DNA of 40,766 nucleotides from Cyclobacteriaceae bacterium (GTDB lineage Bacteria; Bacteroidota; Bacteroidia; Cytophagales; Cyclobacteriaceae): NCBI GenBank assembly GCA_027533395.1, contig JAPZUF010000024.1, positions 1 to 40,766 of the forward strand, read 5' to 3'. Shown piece by piece: positions 1 to 7,932 of this stretch (position 1 is its first letter; each line of letters starts with the position of its first letter). The notes under the pieces were generated by a model. It saw only the letters and a program-made list of their open reading frames with translations, ran no database searches and was not told where the DNA came from. The position numbers and the translations under genes were made by a program.

Positions 1-33
1 TCCACAAAAGTATTTTGACAGCTAAATCAAAAT

Positions 34-231
34 TTAATTTTTATAATGAGTAGTTGTGCAACAGCTACTATTGTTATCATAAATTCTCAAAAAAGAATTT
101 TCTTCGGCTATAGGATTTTCTTCTTCAAAACATCCTGTAAACAGAAGGGTGGATAAAAAAAGAAGTGAGATAGATAATGCTTTCACGATTTTTACTTTTA
201 AATGGCTCAATAGAATATTTGAATCGATCAT
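34..231 (-). CDS. small predicted lipoprotein, unknown function
   Basis: I do not recognise this 65-residue protein. A hydrophobic stretch ends in LLFTGC, a good lipobox, so it is probably an envelope lipoprotein whose mature part is only about 30 residues and acidic (FEEENPIAEEN), ending with two adjacent cysteines. From the ATG at 231 the signal would be unusually long (33 residues before the Cys). A GTG at 186 gives a much more typical lipoprotein start (MKALSISLL, Cys at residue 19). The ATG is kept because it leaves only 27 bases to the upstream barrel gene, but the GTG start is equally credible. It would be the last gene of the leftward operon that starts near 4670. The small size makes this a moderate-confidence gene. 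Confidence 0.5.
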   Translation of the reverse strand: MIDSNILLSHLKVKIVKALSISLLFLSTLLFTGCFEEENPIAEENSFLRIYDNNSSCCTTTHYKN

Positions 232-258
232 TATTTTGAATGAAAATTAATAATACAA

Positions 259-1137
259 TTATCGTTTATCTAATGCTTTTATACTCGTAGCGAGGTAGCG
301 CATAGGAAACACAACACCTGTTGATACAACGATATTATTCAATTTCAGATCATCTAAAGATTCTCCTACACCAGAAAGCCTGTCGTTTTGATAGCGATTG
401 CTAGTATTGTTAATTAAACTCATCCCGATTCTATAATTAACATCTAATACCAACCTTACGTTACCCAAGTGATAATGCAAACCTGTTCCTGCACTGATGC
501 CCCATACATTTTCTGCAAATACATCTTTAGAGCCTACAAGCAATGTTTCATCCTTTAATTGATTAACTCCTCCCGAAGCGAAATCTTCTCCTGTTACGGA
601 TAATTTAGTATTGGCGTTGATTAATCTTCCATAATAGGCGCCAACTTGAACGAATGGTCTTAATTTGGTTCTAGTTAAATCATATTTAATAAAGAGCGGC
701 CATTCAAAATATTCTAATTGATGTTGATGCTCGTAGTTTAATCTTACTTGATTGTTTGTGTTATTAGGGTCGAGCCAAGCTGAATTACTTTTGTATGAAA
801 AATTAACTCTACTATAAGTGGGCTGTGTACTGATTGAAAAACCTTTTATGTAAAAAGTAATTTCAATGGCTGCCTGACTGCCAAACAGATTGTAGCTGTC
901 GTATGCTTTAGCTTCTTTATTATAATTAGTGGCTTCGAAAATCTGAAAAGAGTTAATCACCTTGGGATCACTGATATTGGCACCGGCCTTAAAGCCCAAC
1001 CAAAATTGTTTATCTAAAAAACTTTCTGATTTTTTTTGAGCTGCTAATGTGTTTGCGCTCTTGTTTCGTTTTTTTTGTTGCGCTGTAAGCGAATGACTGA
1101 CAAGCAATAGGATTATAATAGAGTAGAGATACCGCAT
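259..1137 (-). CDS. outer-membrane beta-barrel protein (PorT-like / OMP_b-brl type)
   Basis: This 292-residue protein starts with a signal peptide (MRYLYSIIILLLVSHSLTAQ, cleavage after about residue 19), followed by a short basic, low-complexity linker (QKKRNKSANTLAAQKK). The rest is alternating amphipathic strands typical of small Bacteroidota outer-membrane barrels: FWLGFKAGANIS opens the barrel, and aromatic-rich strands such as YFEWPLFIKYDL and LRPFVQVGAYYGRL follow. Members of this broad family are structural or accessory outer-membrane proteins with no assigned catalytic activity. The gene begins 25 bases after the DUF1501 gene, so co-transcription with the DUF1800/DUF1501 pair is likely. 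Its exact function cannot be read from the sequence. Confidence 0.8.
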   Translation of the reverse strand: MRYLYSIIILLLVSHSLTAQQKKRNKSANTLAAQKKSESFLDKQFWLGFKAGANISDPKVINSFQIFEATNYNKEAKAYDSYNLFGSQAAIEITFYIKGFSISTQPTYSRVNFSYKSNSAWLDPNNTNNQVRLNYEHQHQLEYFEWPLFIKYDLTRTKLRPFVQVGAYYGRLINANTKLSVTGEDFASGGVNQLKDETLLVGSKDVFAENVWGISAGTGLHYHLGNVRLVLDVNYRIGMSLINNTSNRYQNDRLSGVGESLDDLKLNNIVVSTGVVFPMRYLATSIKALDKR

Positions 1138-1162
1138 AGTAAAAGCGTGGTTGGGTTGAAGA

Positions 1163-2866
1163 TTATAGGATAATTAATTTTTTACTTTCGTGATAGAAAC
1201 CTGCCTGTAGGGTATAGATATATGTTCCGGCTAGGATGCCTGATAAACTAACTTTTTCTTCGTGTAAACCAGGTAAAAATTCTTTATGAATTAATCTTTT
1301 CATTTGTTTCCCGGTATGGTCGAATAAATCTATCGAAACCATCTCTTTTTGATTGATTCGAAACTTAAATACTGTTTCATCTTTTGCCGGATTAGGATAA
1401 GCATCTTCTAAATGAAAACGACTGCTCAAAAAGTTTTCTATTCCAGCTACTGCATTAGGATTGGCCAGCGGTAATGGTTCGTAATTTACTCCATCCACTG
1501 AGCCATCGATAAAATTTTTGTTATTGAAAATTTCTGCAACATCTGCCTTAGTAACGCCCATCCAACTGTGTAAAAGATTAGCATACACTTGTCGGTAATC
1601 ATATTGTTGGTTTACATTATCGTTCGTTAGGTTAGGTGTGTTGCCAACAACACCAGGTTCAACTCCTTTTCCAAAAATAAAAATAGGTCCGCCTGTTCCG
1701 TGGTCGGTACCATAACTTCCATTGGAATAAACTCTTCTGCCAAATTCGGAAGTTGTAACCGTAAGTACACGATCTTCCAAACCACGCGCACGTAAATCCA
1801 ATTGAAATGCATTGATGGCCGAGGAGATGTGATACATTAATGCAGCGTGTACGCCCATGGTTGGATCATAACTTTCAACCTGATCAGCATGCGTATCAAA
1901 ACCACCTAAGCGAACTAAGAAAACTTTGGTAGAACAACCACCGGCTAGTAATCGGGCAATCATTTGTAATTGTGGAGACAAACCATTGCGTAAACTACCG
2001 TGAGGTGCATTGAGCGGATAACGTTCCGGATATACAACTGATGTTGCGCCACCACGTTGGTAAGCTTCAAAAAGAATTTGAGCATAATCATCCGATTTCT
2101 TCTCGAGACCGAGAATCCATTCCATTTCTTTATAATATGGAGAAGGATTTAACCACTCCGGAGGAATACCACGCGGATCAATGTTTTGTTCATCTTCAAA
2201 TCCTGCTAACTCATCCACAAGTTTGGCAAATCCTTCAGGATCATTCAAGGAAATAGAAGTAGGAATATTATTTTCTTGGTGGAAGATGAGGGATAGGTCG
2301 TTTCCTGTTTCTATAGCCAATGGGTAGGGCATCGTAGTATTTGGAAAATCATCCGGGTAATTTCCAAGGCCACCATATTCTTTGCCTAAATATCTACCCA
2401 ACCAACCGGAGGAAAAATAATCATCGGCACCACCACCCATGAAAGAGATATCTCTTCCACGAAAATGCGATCCATTATTGTTTTCGTACGATACACCTTG
2501 CACGATGTTCATTCTGCCTTGGTCGTACAAAGCTTTTAAGTGTGGCATATCTGGATGTAAGGCAACTTGTTTATTTAAAGGCAAAGTAGAATCGAGCGTA
2601 ATCATTTTACGCGCAGAATTTTTTGAGGGTATCGCAATGTTAGGTCGGGCATTGTAATACAATTCGTATTGATCTACAGGAATTACACTGTTTAATCCAT
2701 CGTTACCGCCATGCAATTGTAAAATAATTAATACTCTGTCATTCGTGGCTTTGCGTGCTAATCGCGTAAGCATATTCTCTGCCATCACATTAACACGAAT
2801 ATTCGCAAGTGTAAATGGAATACTAAAGGTGATAGGTAATTTCTTTAAAAAATTTCTTCTCTTCAT
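1163..2866 (-). CDS. DUF1501 protein with T9SS C-terminal sorting domain
   Basis: This 567-residue secreted protein has a DUF1501 domain, a relative of the sulfatase/alkaline-phosphatase fold. The N-terminus (KRRNFLKK) carries a twin-arginine-like motif. The family hallmarks follow: VLIILQLHGGNDGLNSVIP near residues 45-64, GGFDTHADQ in the middle, and TSEFGRR then GTDHGTGGP, which hold metal- and nucleophile-type residues. From about residue 490 a linker leads into a classic T9SS type A tail (YPNPAKDETVFKF, ending SKKLIIL), so the protein is expected to cross the outer membrane and be released or attached at the surface. It lies 10 bases downstream of the DUF1800 gene; the DUF1800-DUF1501 pairing is common in Bacteroidota and Planctomycetota. 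No substrate is established for the family. Confidence 0.92.
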   Translation of the reverse strand: MKRRNFLKKLPITFSIPFTLANIRVNVMAENMLTRLARKATNDRVLIILQLHGGNDGLNSVIPVDQYELYYNARPNIAIPSKNSARKMITLDSTLPLNKQVALHPDMPHLKALYDQGRMNIVQGVSYENNNGSHFRGRDISFMGGGADDYFSSGWLGRYLGKEYGGLGNYPDDFPNTTMPYPLAIETGNDLSLIFHQENNIPTSISLNDPEGFAKLVDELAGFEDEQNIDPRGIPPEWLNPSPYYKEMEWILGLEKKSDDYAQILFEAYQRGGATSVVYPERYPLNAPHGSLRNGLSPQLQMIARLLAGGCSTKVFLVRLGGFDTHADQVESYDPTMGVHAALMYHISSAINAFQLDLRARGLEDRVLTVTTSEFGRRVYSNGSYGTDHGTGGPIFIFGKGVEPGVVGNTPNLTNDNVNQQYDYRQVYANLLHSWMGVTKADVAEIFNNKNFIDGSVDGVNYEPLPLANPNAVAGIENFLSSRFHLEDAYPNPAKDETVFKFRINQKEMVSIDLFDHTGKQMKRLIHKEFLPGLHEEKVSLSGILAGTYIYTLQAGFYHESKKLIIL

Positions 2867-2876
2867 GTTGGTATAA

Positions 2877-4670
2877 TTAATGAAGTTGATATTCGGGAGT
2901 TTGTAACATTACATTGAATAATCTTTCTAATTGTTCGGCTACTGTATTCATGCCTACGTTGTTTGTCCATCGATCTGTCCACGCAGCTTCCGGATCAGTA
3001 TCAATATCAGAAAGGAAAGTAGTTAAGAAATAATTTAAGCGTTCTGCGGTTATGCTGGCTGTGTCATCTGCATTGGTATCGAAGGTGAGATTATCTGTAA
3101 CGGGCAAGAAGTATTTACATAATTCAAGCACCAATAAACGGGCATTGCTGGCGATGTTGGAAGGGATGTTATCGCGCACAAATTGTAATACATCTACTTT
3201 AATCATGCCACTCGCCATTGGATTTGTAAGCTTGCTGATAAATTCATATCGATTGGTTAGATAGTTTACGTTGATCCAACTTCTATGAAAAATAGGAAAC
3301 TGATGATAAGCTTCGTAACCTGCCACATCGAAAGGTTGATAAAACTTCATGCCCTGTCGATCAACTTCGTTTAATACTTCTCCGGTGAAATTGTAAAATC
3401 CTGCTAAGTCTGTTGCCGAATCAGGTACGGAAATATTAAATATACGAATCGTGTCGATTACTAATTCAAGAGGAGATTTGATGATACCTCCATAAGCATC
3501 GTCTGTTGCACCAATGGCAGCATCATAAAAATGTTGGCTGCGTAATAAATTTTCGATTACAGATTGAATTTTATAATTGTTAGATACAAAAGTATTAGCC
3601 ATCTCATCTATGATAGCGTTGGGTATTGCGAAATCGTTTAACGGTGTAAGTTGGTGATAAACAAAGAATCGATACAATTTTCTGCAGATGTGTTTTGGAG
3701 TTTCGGGTTGGTTGTAAATTAAATCTACTAATTGTCTGATTTCATCTAGCGCACTTTCTAACGTGGAATTGGCACCGTTTAGAAGGAGAGTATCGGGAGT
3801 TACACTTCCATTTAATCTAGCACTGAATGTTTTGATGGAATTATCGTGCGCACTCGCATTGGTTGCGCTTCCTCTTACAATAGCTCTAGGAAAGCCGGTT
3901 TCTAAATCAGGATTAGAAAATGAATCATCAATTGTCCAACCACTCAACACATTAGCAGCGGCACGCACATCTTGTTCAGTAAAAACATAATAATCTCCTT
4001 GCTCGGTTGCAGGAGGGTAGCTATTGAAATAGGCAGGATCTTCTAATCCTTTACCGATGGAATACAATTCCAATAATTCGCGTGCGTAATTTTCGTTGGG
4101 GCTACCTTTTACATTTAAGAAACCATCTAACAATGCAACCATAGCATTATCTACACTTATTTTTACTGTGAGATTTTTAAAATCTAAAACCAAAGGTGGC
4201 GCAGGATCTGGTTGTTGTGGTGCGGGCAAAGCATCTAATGCAAACAATCTAAATAGTACATTTTGAAAGTATAATGATCTGCTATTGCCTACTTTTTCTT
4301 GAATGGTTGTAAAGTGTGTATGCAAAAAGAAAACAATTTTTTCGCGAGCCGAATAAGCAAGTTTGAGTTGGTCGGGAACACCAGCAGCTAGCATTTGTCC
4401 GATCAACCATTGTTTAAAAGCAGTTTGCAATTCATCATCGCGTTGATCGGCAGGCTTATTACCTGAAATAACCCATTCCGTTCCAGTTGCAGGATTAAGG
4501 GGTAAAGGCGCATCTGGTAAAGTTTGTCTGAATAATTGTTGAATAGCTTGTTGCGGTGTTAAGGCTGCAAAAGTATCGATATCGTTTTTAGTGGCGCCAA
4601 AAGTGCATCTTCGCAATAAATGTGCTGCACGTTTAACACCTAAGATTCCGGAGTACTCAAGTAGAGGCAT
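2877..4670 (-). CDS. DUF1800 domain protein
   Basis: The 597-residue product matches the DUF1800 family. It begins with the characteristic AAHLLRRCTFGAT near residue 15, has YARELLELYSIGKG around residues 197-210, an LSGWTID segment, and ends with a helical region containing LLRSQHFYD and the SPLELV signature. No signal peptide or lipobox is visible at the chosen ATG (MPLLEYSGILG), which is odd for a partner of a secreted DUF1501 protein; other family members also lack one. The start is supported by the RRCTFG motif sitting at its usual distance from the N-terminus. It is the first gene of the leftward run. Function is unknown; the conserved pairing with DUF1501 suggests they act together. 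Confidence 0.92.
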   Translation of the reverse strand: MPLLEYSGILGVKRAAHLLRRCTFGATKNDIDTFAALTPQQAIQQLFRQTLPDAPLPLNPATGTEWVISGNKPADQRDDELQTAFKQWLIGQMLAAGVPDQLKLAYSAREKIVFFLHTHFTTIQEKVGNSRSLYFQNVLFRLFALDALPAPQQPDPAPPLVLDFKNLTVKISVDNAMVALLDGFLNVKGSPNENYARELLELYSIGKGLEDPAYFNSYPPATEQGDYYVFTEQDVRAAANVLSGWTIDDSFSNPDLETGFPRAIVRGSATNASAHDNSIKTFSARLNGSVTPDTLLLNGANSTLESALDEIRQLVDLIYNQPETPKHICRKLYRFFVYHQLTPLNDFAIPNAIIDEMANTFVSNNYKIQSVIENLLRSQHFYDAAIGATDDAYGGIIKSPLELVIDTIRIFNISVPDSATDLAGFYNFTGEVLNEVDRQGMKFYQPFDVAGYEAYHQFPIFHRSWINVNYLTNRYEFISKLTNPMASGMIKVDVLQFVRDNIPSNIASNARLLVLELCKYFLPVTDNLTFDTNADDTASITAERLNYFLTTFLSDIDTDPEAAWTDRWTNNVGMNTVAEQLERLFNVMLQTPEYQLH

Positions 4671-4718
4671 ATATTATAGTAAGGATGTGTTGTATTCTGC
4701 TAATCATTAAAACTAAAT

Positions 4719-4746
4719 CAAATTTATTGACTAATTGCATTAGCAA
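4719..4746 (-). promoter_or_regulatory. predicted promoter of the DUF1800 operon
   Basis: On the minus strand a TTG (4744-4746) is followed after 17 bases by TAAATTTG (4719-4726). This fits the Bacteroidota sigma-ABfr pattern TTG-N17-23-TAnnTTTG and lies 49 bases before the DUF1800 ATG. The spacer contains the near-perfect dyad CTAAT-TGC-ATTAG at 4731-4743. Confidence 0.55.
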
Positions 4747-4834
4747 GCGACTAACATCGTTAATTTGCTTTGAAGAGTTTGTTACCTTGCCGAATGAAAT
4801 TCTTATTTCAAATGTTTTTGTTAAAAAATAAAAG

Positions 4835-5686
4835 ATGAAAATTATTGAATGCCCTCGCGATGCCATGCAAGGTATTGAACAGTTCATACCTACTGATAAA
4901 AAAATAGAGTACATCAATTCATTGTTAGAAGTTGGCTTTGATACTTTAGACTTTGGGAGTTTTGTATCACCTAAAGCAATTCCTCAAATGCGCGATACGG
5001 CAGAAGTATATGAAAAAATAAACTGGAAAAATTCAACCACTAAATTATTAGCCATTGTCGCTAATAAGAGAGGAGCAGAGGAGGCAGTTAAGTACGAAGG
5101 CATTCGTTATTTGGGATTCCCTATGTCTATATCTGAGACTTTTCAACAAAGGAATACCAACAAATCTATTGCTGAAGCACTCAACGATTTAGCTGAAATA
5201 AAAAATTTATGTGTTAAGCACGATAAGCAACTTGTAACATACGTGAGCATGGGATTTGGTAATCCGTACAATGATCCTTATTCACCCGATCATGTCGGAA
5301 GTTTTACCGATATCCTCATTACATTAGGTAGTGATATTATTTCTTTAGCGGATACAATTGGTGCAGCATCACCAGCATTAATTTCAAACATGTTTACTAA
5401 AATAACACAACAATTTCCTGATACTGAGATTGGTGTACATCTTCATGCGAGAAAAGAAGACACTATAAAAAAATTGGAAGCAGCTGTTGATGCAGGATGC
5501 AAAAGAATAGATGGTGCAATGCGAGGTTTTGGTGGTTGCCCAATGGCTAAAGATGAATTGGTTGGTAACATGGCAACCGAGTTAATGGTGAGTTGGCTGG
5601 ATTCTAAGAATATTAAAACAGATTTAAACATTCAAAATTTAACTAAATCATTGGCCATTGCCCAGCAAGTTTTTCCGGCACATTGA
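4835..5686 (+). CDS. hydroxymethylglutaryl-CoA lyase family protein
   Basis: This 283-residue TIM-barrel enzyme belongs to the HMGL-like family, which cleaves 3-hydroxy-3-methylglutaryl-CoA to acetyl-CoA and acetoacetate in leucine breakdown. It has the substrate/metal-binding PRDAMQG motif at residues 7-13 (the RDxxQ of HMG-CoA lyases), FVSPKAIPQM around residue 46, the metal-binding HLH pair in IGVHLHARKED near residue 196, and the glycine-rich catalytic-cysteine loop GAMRGFGGCPMAKD near residue 230. Length is close to the usual 290-310 residues, so the fold appears complete. The family also includes homocitrate and citramalate synthases, but the GGCPMA loop favours the lyase. No leucine-degradation genes are adjacent, so the physiological pathway is inferred from family only. 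Confidence 0.88.
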   Translation: MKIIECPRDAMQGIEQFIPTDKKIEYINSLLEVGFDTLDFGSFVSPKAIPQMRDTAEVYEKINWKNSTTKLLAIVANKRGAEEAVKYEGIRYLGFPMSISETFQQRNTNKSIAEALNDLAEIKNLCVKHDKQLVTYVSMGFGNPYNDPYSPDHVGSFTDILITLGSDIISLADTIGAASPALISNMFTKITQQFPDTEIGVHLHARKEDTIKKLEAAVDAGCKRIDGAMRGFGGCPMAKDELVGNMATELMVSWLDSKNIKTDLNIQNLTKSLAIAQQVFPAH

Positions 5687-5736
5687 GTTTTGGCACAATG
5701 GTTGATTATCCTATCCTTTCTTATTAACTTCATATT

Positions 5737-6360
5737 ATGAAATCCCACTTCCTTATAACACTTTTCACTTTCACTGTTTTCATGGTTCATGCTCAGTCAG
5801 CGAAAGAGTTTACACAAAAAGGCCGCGAATTAATTGATAAACGCGATTACATGGAGGCAATCTTAAATTTGAATAAAGCGATTGAGGTTGATTCGAAGTA
5901 TAGTGTTGCTTATTTTTTAAGAGGAAATCTTAAAGAAAAGTTTGAAGACTTGCATGGTGCCATGAAAGATTACAACACAGCTATTGAAACAAATGTAAAG
6001 TATACAGAAGCTTTTTTTGCGCGTGGCAATGTTAAAATGAGATTACAAGATTATTATGGTGCCATTGCAGATTTTTCATCAGCTATTGCGATTAATGAAA
6101 ACTATGTGGAAGCTTATTTCAATAGAGGTAAAGCCAAACAATTGTTAATGGCCTATGAAGATGCTATTAATGATGTAACAAAAATTATACAAATCAATCC
6201 GAAAAGTATTGATGCTTATTATATGCGTGGCATTTTAAGAATTGATTTTGGTGATTTGAAAAATGGATGTTTGGATTTAAGCAAAGCTGGAGAATTGGGC
6301 GATTTAAAGGCTTATGAAATCATAAAAGAGAAATGCAATACTAAAACAACAGGGAATTAA
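5737..6360 (+). CDS. secreted TPR-repeat protein
   Basis: The 207-residue product has a cleavable signal peptide (MKSHFLITLFTFTVFMVHAQ) and then about five consecutive tetratricopeptide repeats from residue 21 to about 195. Each shows the pattern of small and aromatic residues of TPRs (for example AYFLRGNLKEKFEDLHGAMKDY, shown here only as the type of unit). Conserved tripeptides RGN/RGK recur at a 34-residue period. TPR arrays are protein-protein scaffolds; a periplasmic location follows from the signal. The gene is 50 bases after the HMG-CoA lyase gene in the same direction and is closed by a hairpin at 6395. No partner can be named. Confidence 0.85.
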   Translation: MKSHFLITLFTFTVFMVHAQSAKEFTQKGRELIDKRDYMEAILNLNKAIEVDSKYSVAYFLRGNLKEKFEDLHGAMKDYNTAIETNVKYTEAFFARGNVKMRLQDYYGAIADFSSAIAINENYVEAYFNRGKAKQLLMAYEDAINDVTKIIQINPKSIDAYYMRGILRIDFGDLKNGCLDLSKAGELGDLKAYEIIKEKCNTKTTGN

Positions 6361-6394
6361 TTTTTTAGATTAACACTATCTGCATTAAACAATA

Positions 6395-6427
6395 AGGCCA
6401 CTATTTAAATCGTGGCCTATTTGTTTT
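6395..6427. terminator. bidirectional terminator between TPR gene and dprA
   Basis: AGGCCAC (6395-6401) pairs with GTGGCCT (6412-6418); the loop region is dominated by ATTTAAAT. T-rich sequence follows on the plus strand (6420-6427). The hairpin sits between the convergent TPR and dprA genes. The core closely resembles the hairpin at 16464. Confidence 0.7.
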
Positions 6428-6445
6428 ATAAGGCTTTACTATTTT

Positions 6446-7543
6446 CTAATTATATATTTTCTTAAACTGATTGCCTGGAAATGATTTAACCAAACCACGA
6501 AATTCTAAATTCAACAGAATGCCGGCAACTTGTTGGATGGGTATTGCACTTCCCCACGAAATTTCATCCATTGTTTTTTTGTATTCGTTTGACAATTGTT
6601 GAAATACTTTCAATTCATTCTCTGTTAAGTCTGGCGGAATTTCTTTTTCTTTTTTATCGATGCCGGGTTCCCAATTCATCAAGTATTCGATGTCTTTTAC
6701 ATCAGAAAGTAAGTGCGCTTTATTTTGTTTGATTAATTGATGACACCCAACTGATTGCGGTGAGAAAACACTACCGGGCACAGCCATCACTTCTTTGTTG
6801 TAACTGTTTGCAATTTCGGCTGTAATCAAAGCGCCACCTTTATTGGCCGCTTCAACCACTATAATTAGATCACTTAATCCTGCAATGATTCTATTTCTAG
6901 CAGGAAAATTATACGCATCAGGTTTTGTGCCGAAAGGTTGTTCGCTTATTAATCCACCTGAGTCGCACATTTTTCTTGCCGTTTCTTTATGAGCTGCCGG
7001 ATAAATAATATCGATACCACTTCCTAAAACGCCAAGTGTTTGCAAGTTATGTTTCACACTTGCTTTATGAGCAGTAATGTCGATACCATAAGCAAGACCA
7101 CTGATGATTAAAGGTTGGTGAGGTATGAGTTGTTCAATCAGTTTTTCTACAAAACTTTTTCCGTAATCGCTGGCTTGTCTTGTGCCAACAATGGCTACGC
7201 ATTTTGTGTTTTCAAAATTCGTATTTCCTTTTTGATACAAAATCAGCGGAGCATCAGGAATTTGTTTTAAACGAGATGGAAATTGATTATCTAAGTAGGT
7301 AATAATTTTCCCTTCACTTTTCTGAATTTTTAATAACTCAAATTCTGCTTTTTTAAAATTTTCTTTTTTTAGAATGATTTCAGCTGTTGATTCTACTATG
7401 CCAGGTATTTGTAAGAGTTTTGCTTTATTCAATTCAAAAACTCTTGATGGATTTCCGGCATAACTGATTAACTGTTTTAATATTTGGTTGCCGATTCCTT
7501 GTGTAAAGTAAAGTGAAAGAAATGCAAGTTTGTGTTCATCCAT
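6446..7543 (-). CDS. dprA: DNA-processing protein DprA
   Basis: DprA binds incoming single-stranded DNA during natural transformation and loads RecA. The 365-residue protein shows an N-terminal helical SAM/HhH-like region (residues 1-65), then the Rossmann-like core with VAIVGTR at 116-122, SGLAYGID at 148-154, the GVLGSGIDIIYP segment near 171-182, ISEQPFG near 199, and FPARNRIIAGLS near 213-224. The C-terminal winged-helix domain (about 300-365) is present. The start is the ATG at 7543 (MDEHKLAFLS); a TTG six bases upstream is in frame but less likely. It is the last gene of the leftward M23-CapA-MerR run, 52 bases after the MerR gene. Confidence 0.95.
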   Translation of the reverse strand: MDEHKLAFLSLYFTQGIGNQILKQLISYAGNPSRVFELNKAKLLQIPGIVESTAEIILKKENFKKAEFELLKIQKSEGKIITYLDNQFPSRLKQIPDAPLILYQKGNTNFENTKCVAIVGTRQASDYGKSFVEKLIEQLIPHQPLIISGLAYGIDITAHKASVKHNLQTLGVLGSGIDIIYPAAHKETARKMCDSGGLISEQPFGTKPDAYNFPARNRIIAGLSDLIIVVEAANKGGALITAEIANSYNKEVMAVPGSVFSPQSVGCHQLIKQNKAHLLSDVKDIEYLMNWEPGIDKKEKEIPPDLTENELKVFQQLSNEYKKTMDEISWGSAIPIQQVAGILLNLEFRGLVKSFPGNQFKKIYN

Positions 7544-7595
7544 AAACAAGAAAAATTCTTGCTAGATAATAGATGATAACAAAAATTGATGTCGA

Positions 7596-7931
7596 TTAAA
7601 GTTTTTCTTTGAGTTCGGTTAAGAAAGCGCGAACTTTTTTGAGCGAATCAATCAATTCCATTTTATCTTTTACGGATTGATTGTCGTTTTTGAGCATTTC
7701 TTTTGCTCCTTGAAGGGTGAAACCTTTTTCTTTTACAAGGTGATAAATCGTACGCACATTGTCGATATCAGCGCGCGTAAACTGGCGATTGCCTTTCCGA
7801 TTTTTTTTCGGTTTGATGACATCAAACTCTGTTTCCCAAAAGCGAATAAGTGACGGAGCCACCTGAAACATTTCAGCTACCTCGCCTATAGAGTAATAAA
7901 TTTTCTCAATTTCTTTCTCTTTGTACGCCAT
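7596..7931 (-). CDS. MerR family transcriptional regulator
   Basis: A 111-residue regulator consisting almost only of a MerR winged-helix DNA-binding domain (residues 12-80: YYSIGEVAEMF, PSLIRFWETEF, NRQFTRADIDNVRTI) and a short C-terminal coiled coil (85-110) for dimerisation. There is no effector domain and no metal-binding cysteine, so the signal cannot be predicted. The start chosen is the ATG at 7931 (MAYKEKE), which leaves a single base after the stop of the upstream CapA-like gene; an upstream in-frame start would overlap that gene and lacks family similarity. Small MerR proteins of this type lie close to M23 peptidase and alaS genes in other Bacteroidota, as far as I recall. Its targets are unknown. 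Confidence 0.9.
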   Translation of the reverse strand: MAYKEKEIEKIYYSIGEVAEMFQVAPSLIRFWETEFDVIKPKKNRKGNRQFTRADIDNVRTIYHLVKEKGFTLQGAKEMLKNDNQSVKDKMELIDSLKKVRAFLTELKEKL

Positions 7932-7932
7932 G

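Noticed and set aside
1-33. Left edge of the window
   Set aside because: The AT-rich stretch shows no frame, hairpin or promoter box that I can support.
1163-2866. DUF1501 protein called as an active sulfatase
   Set aside because: The CxPxR sulfatase maturation motif is absent; only the distant fold relationship and family motifs are seen.
4760-4790. Promoter for the HMG-CoA lyase gene (TAATTTG and TACCTTG)
   Set aside because: Both lack one T of TAnnTTTG and the spacing to any TTTG is too short (15 or less), so no reliable promoter could be assigned.
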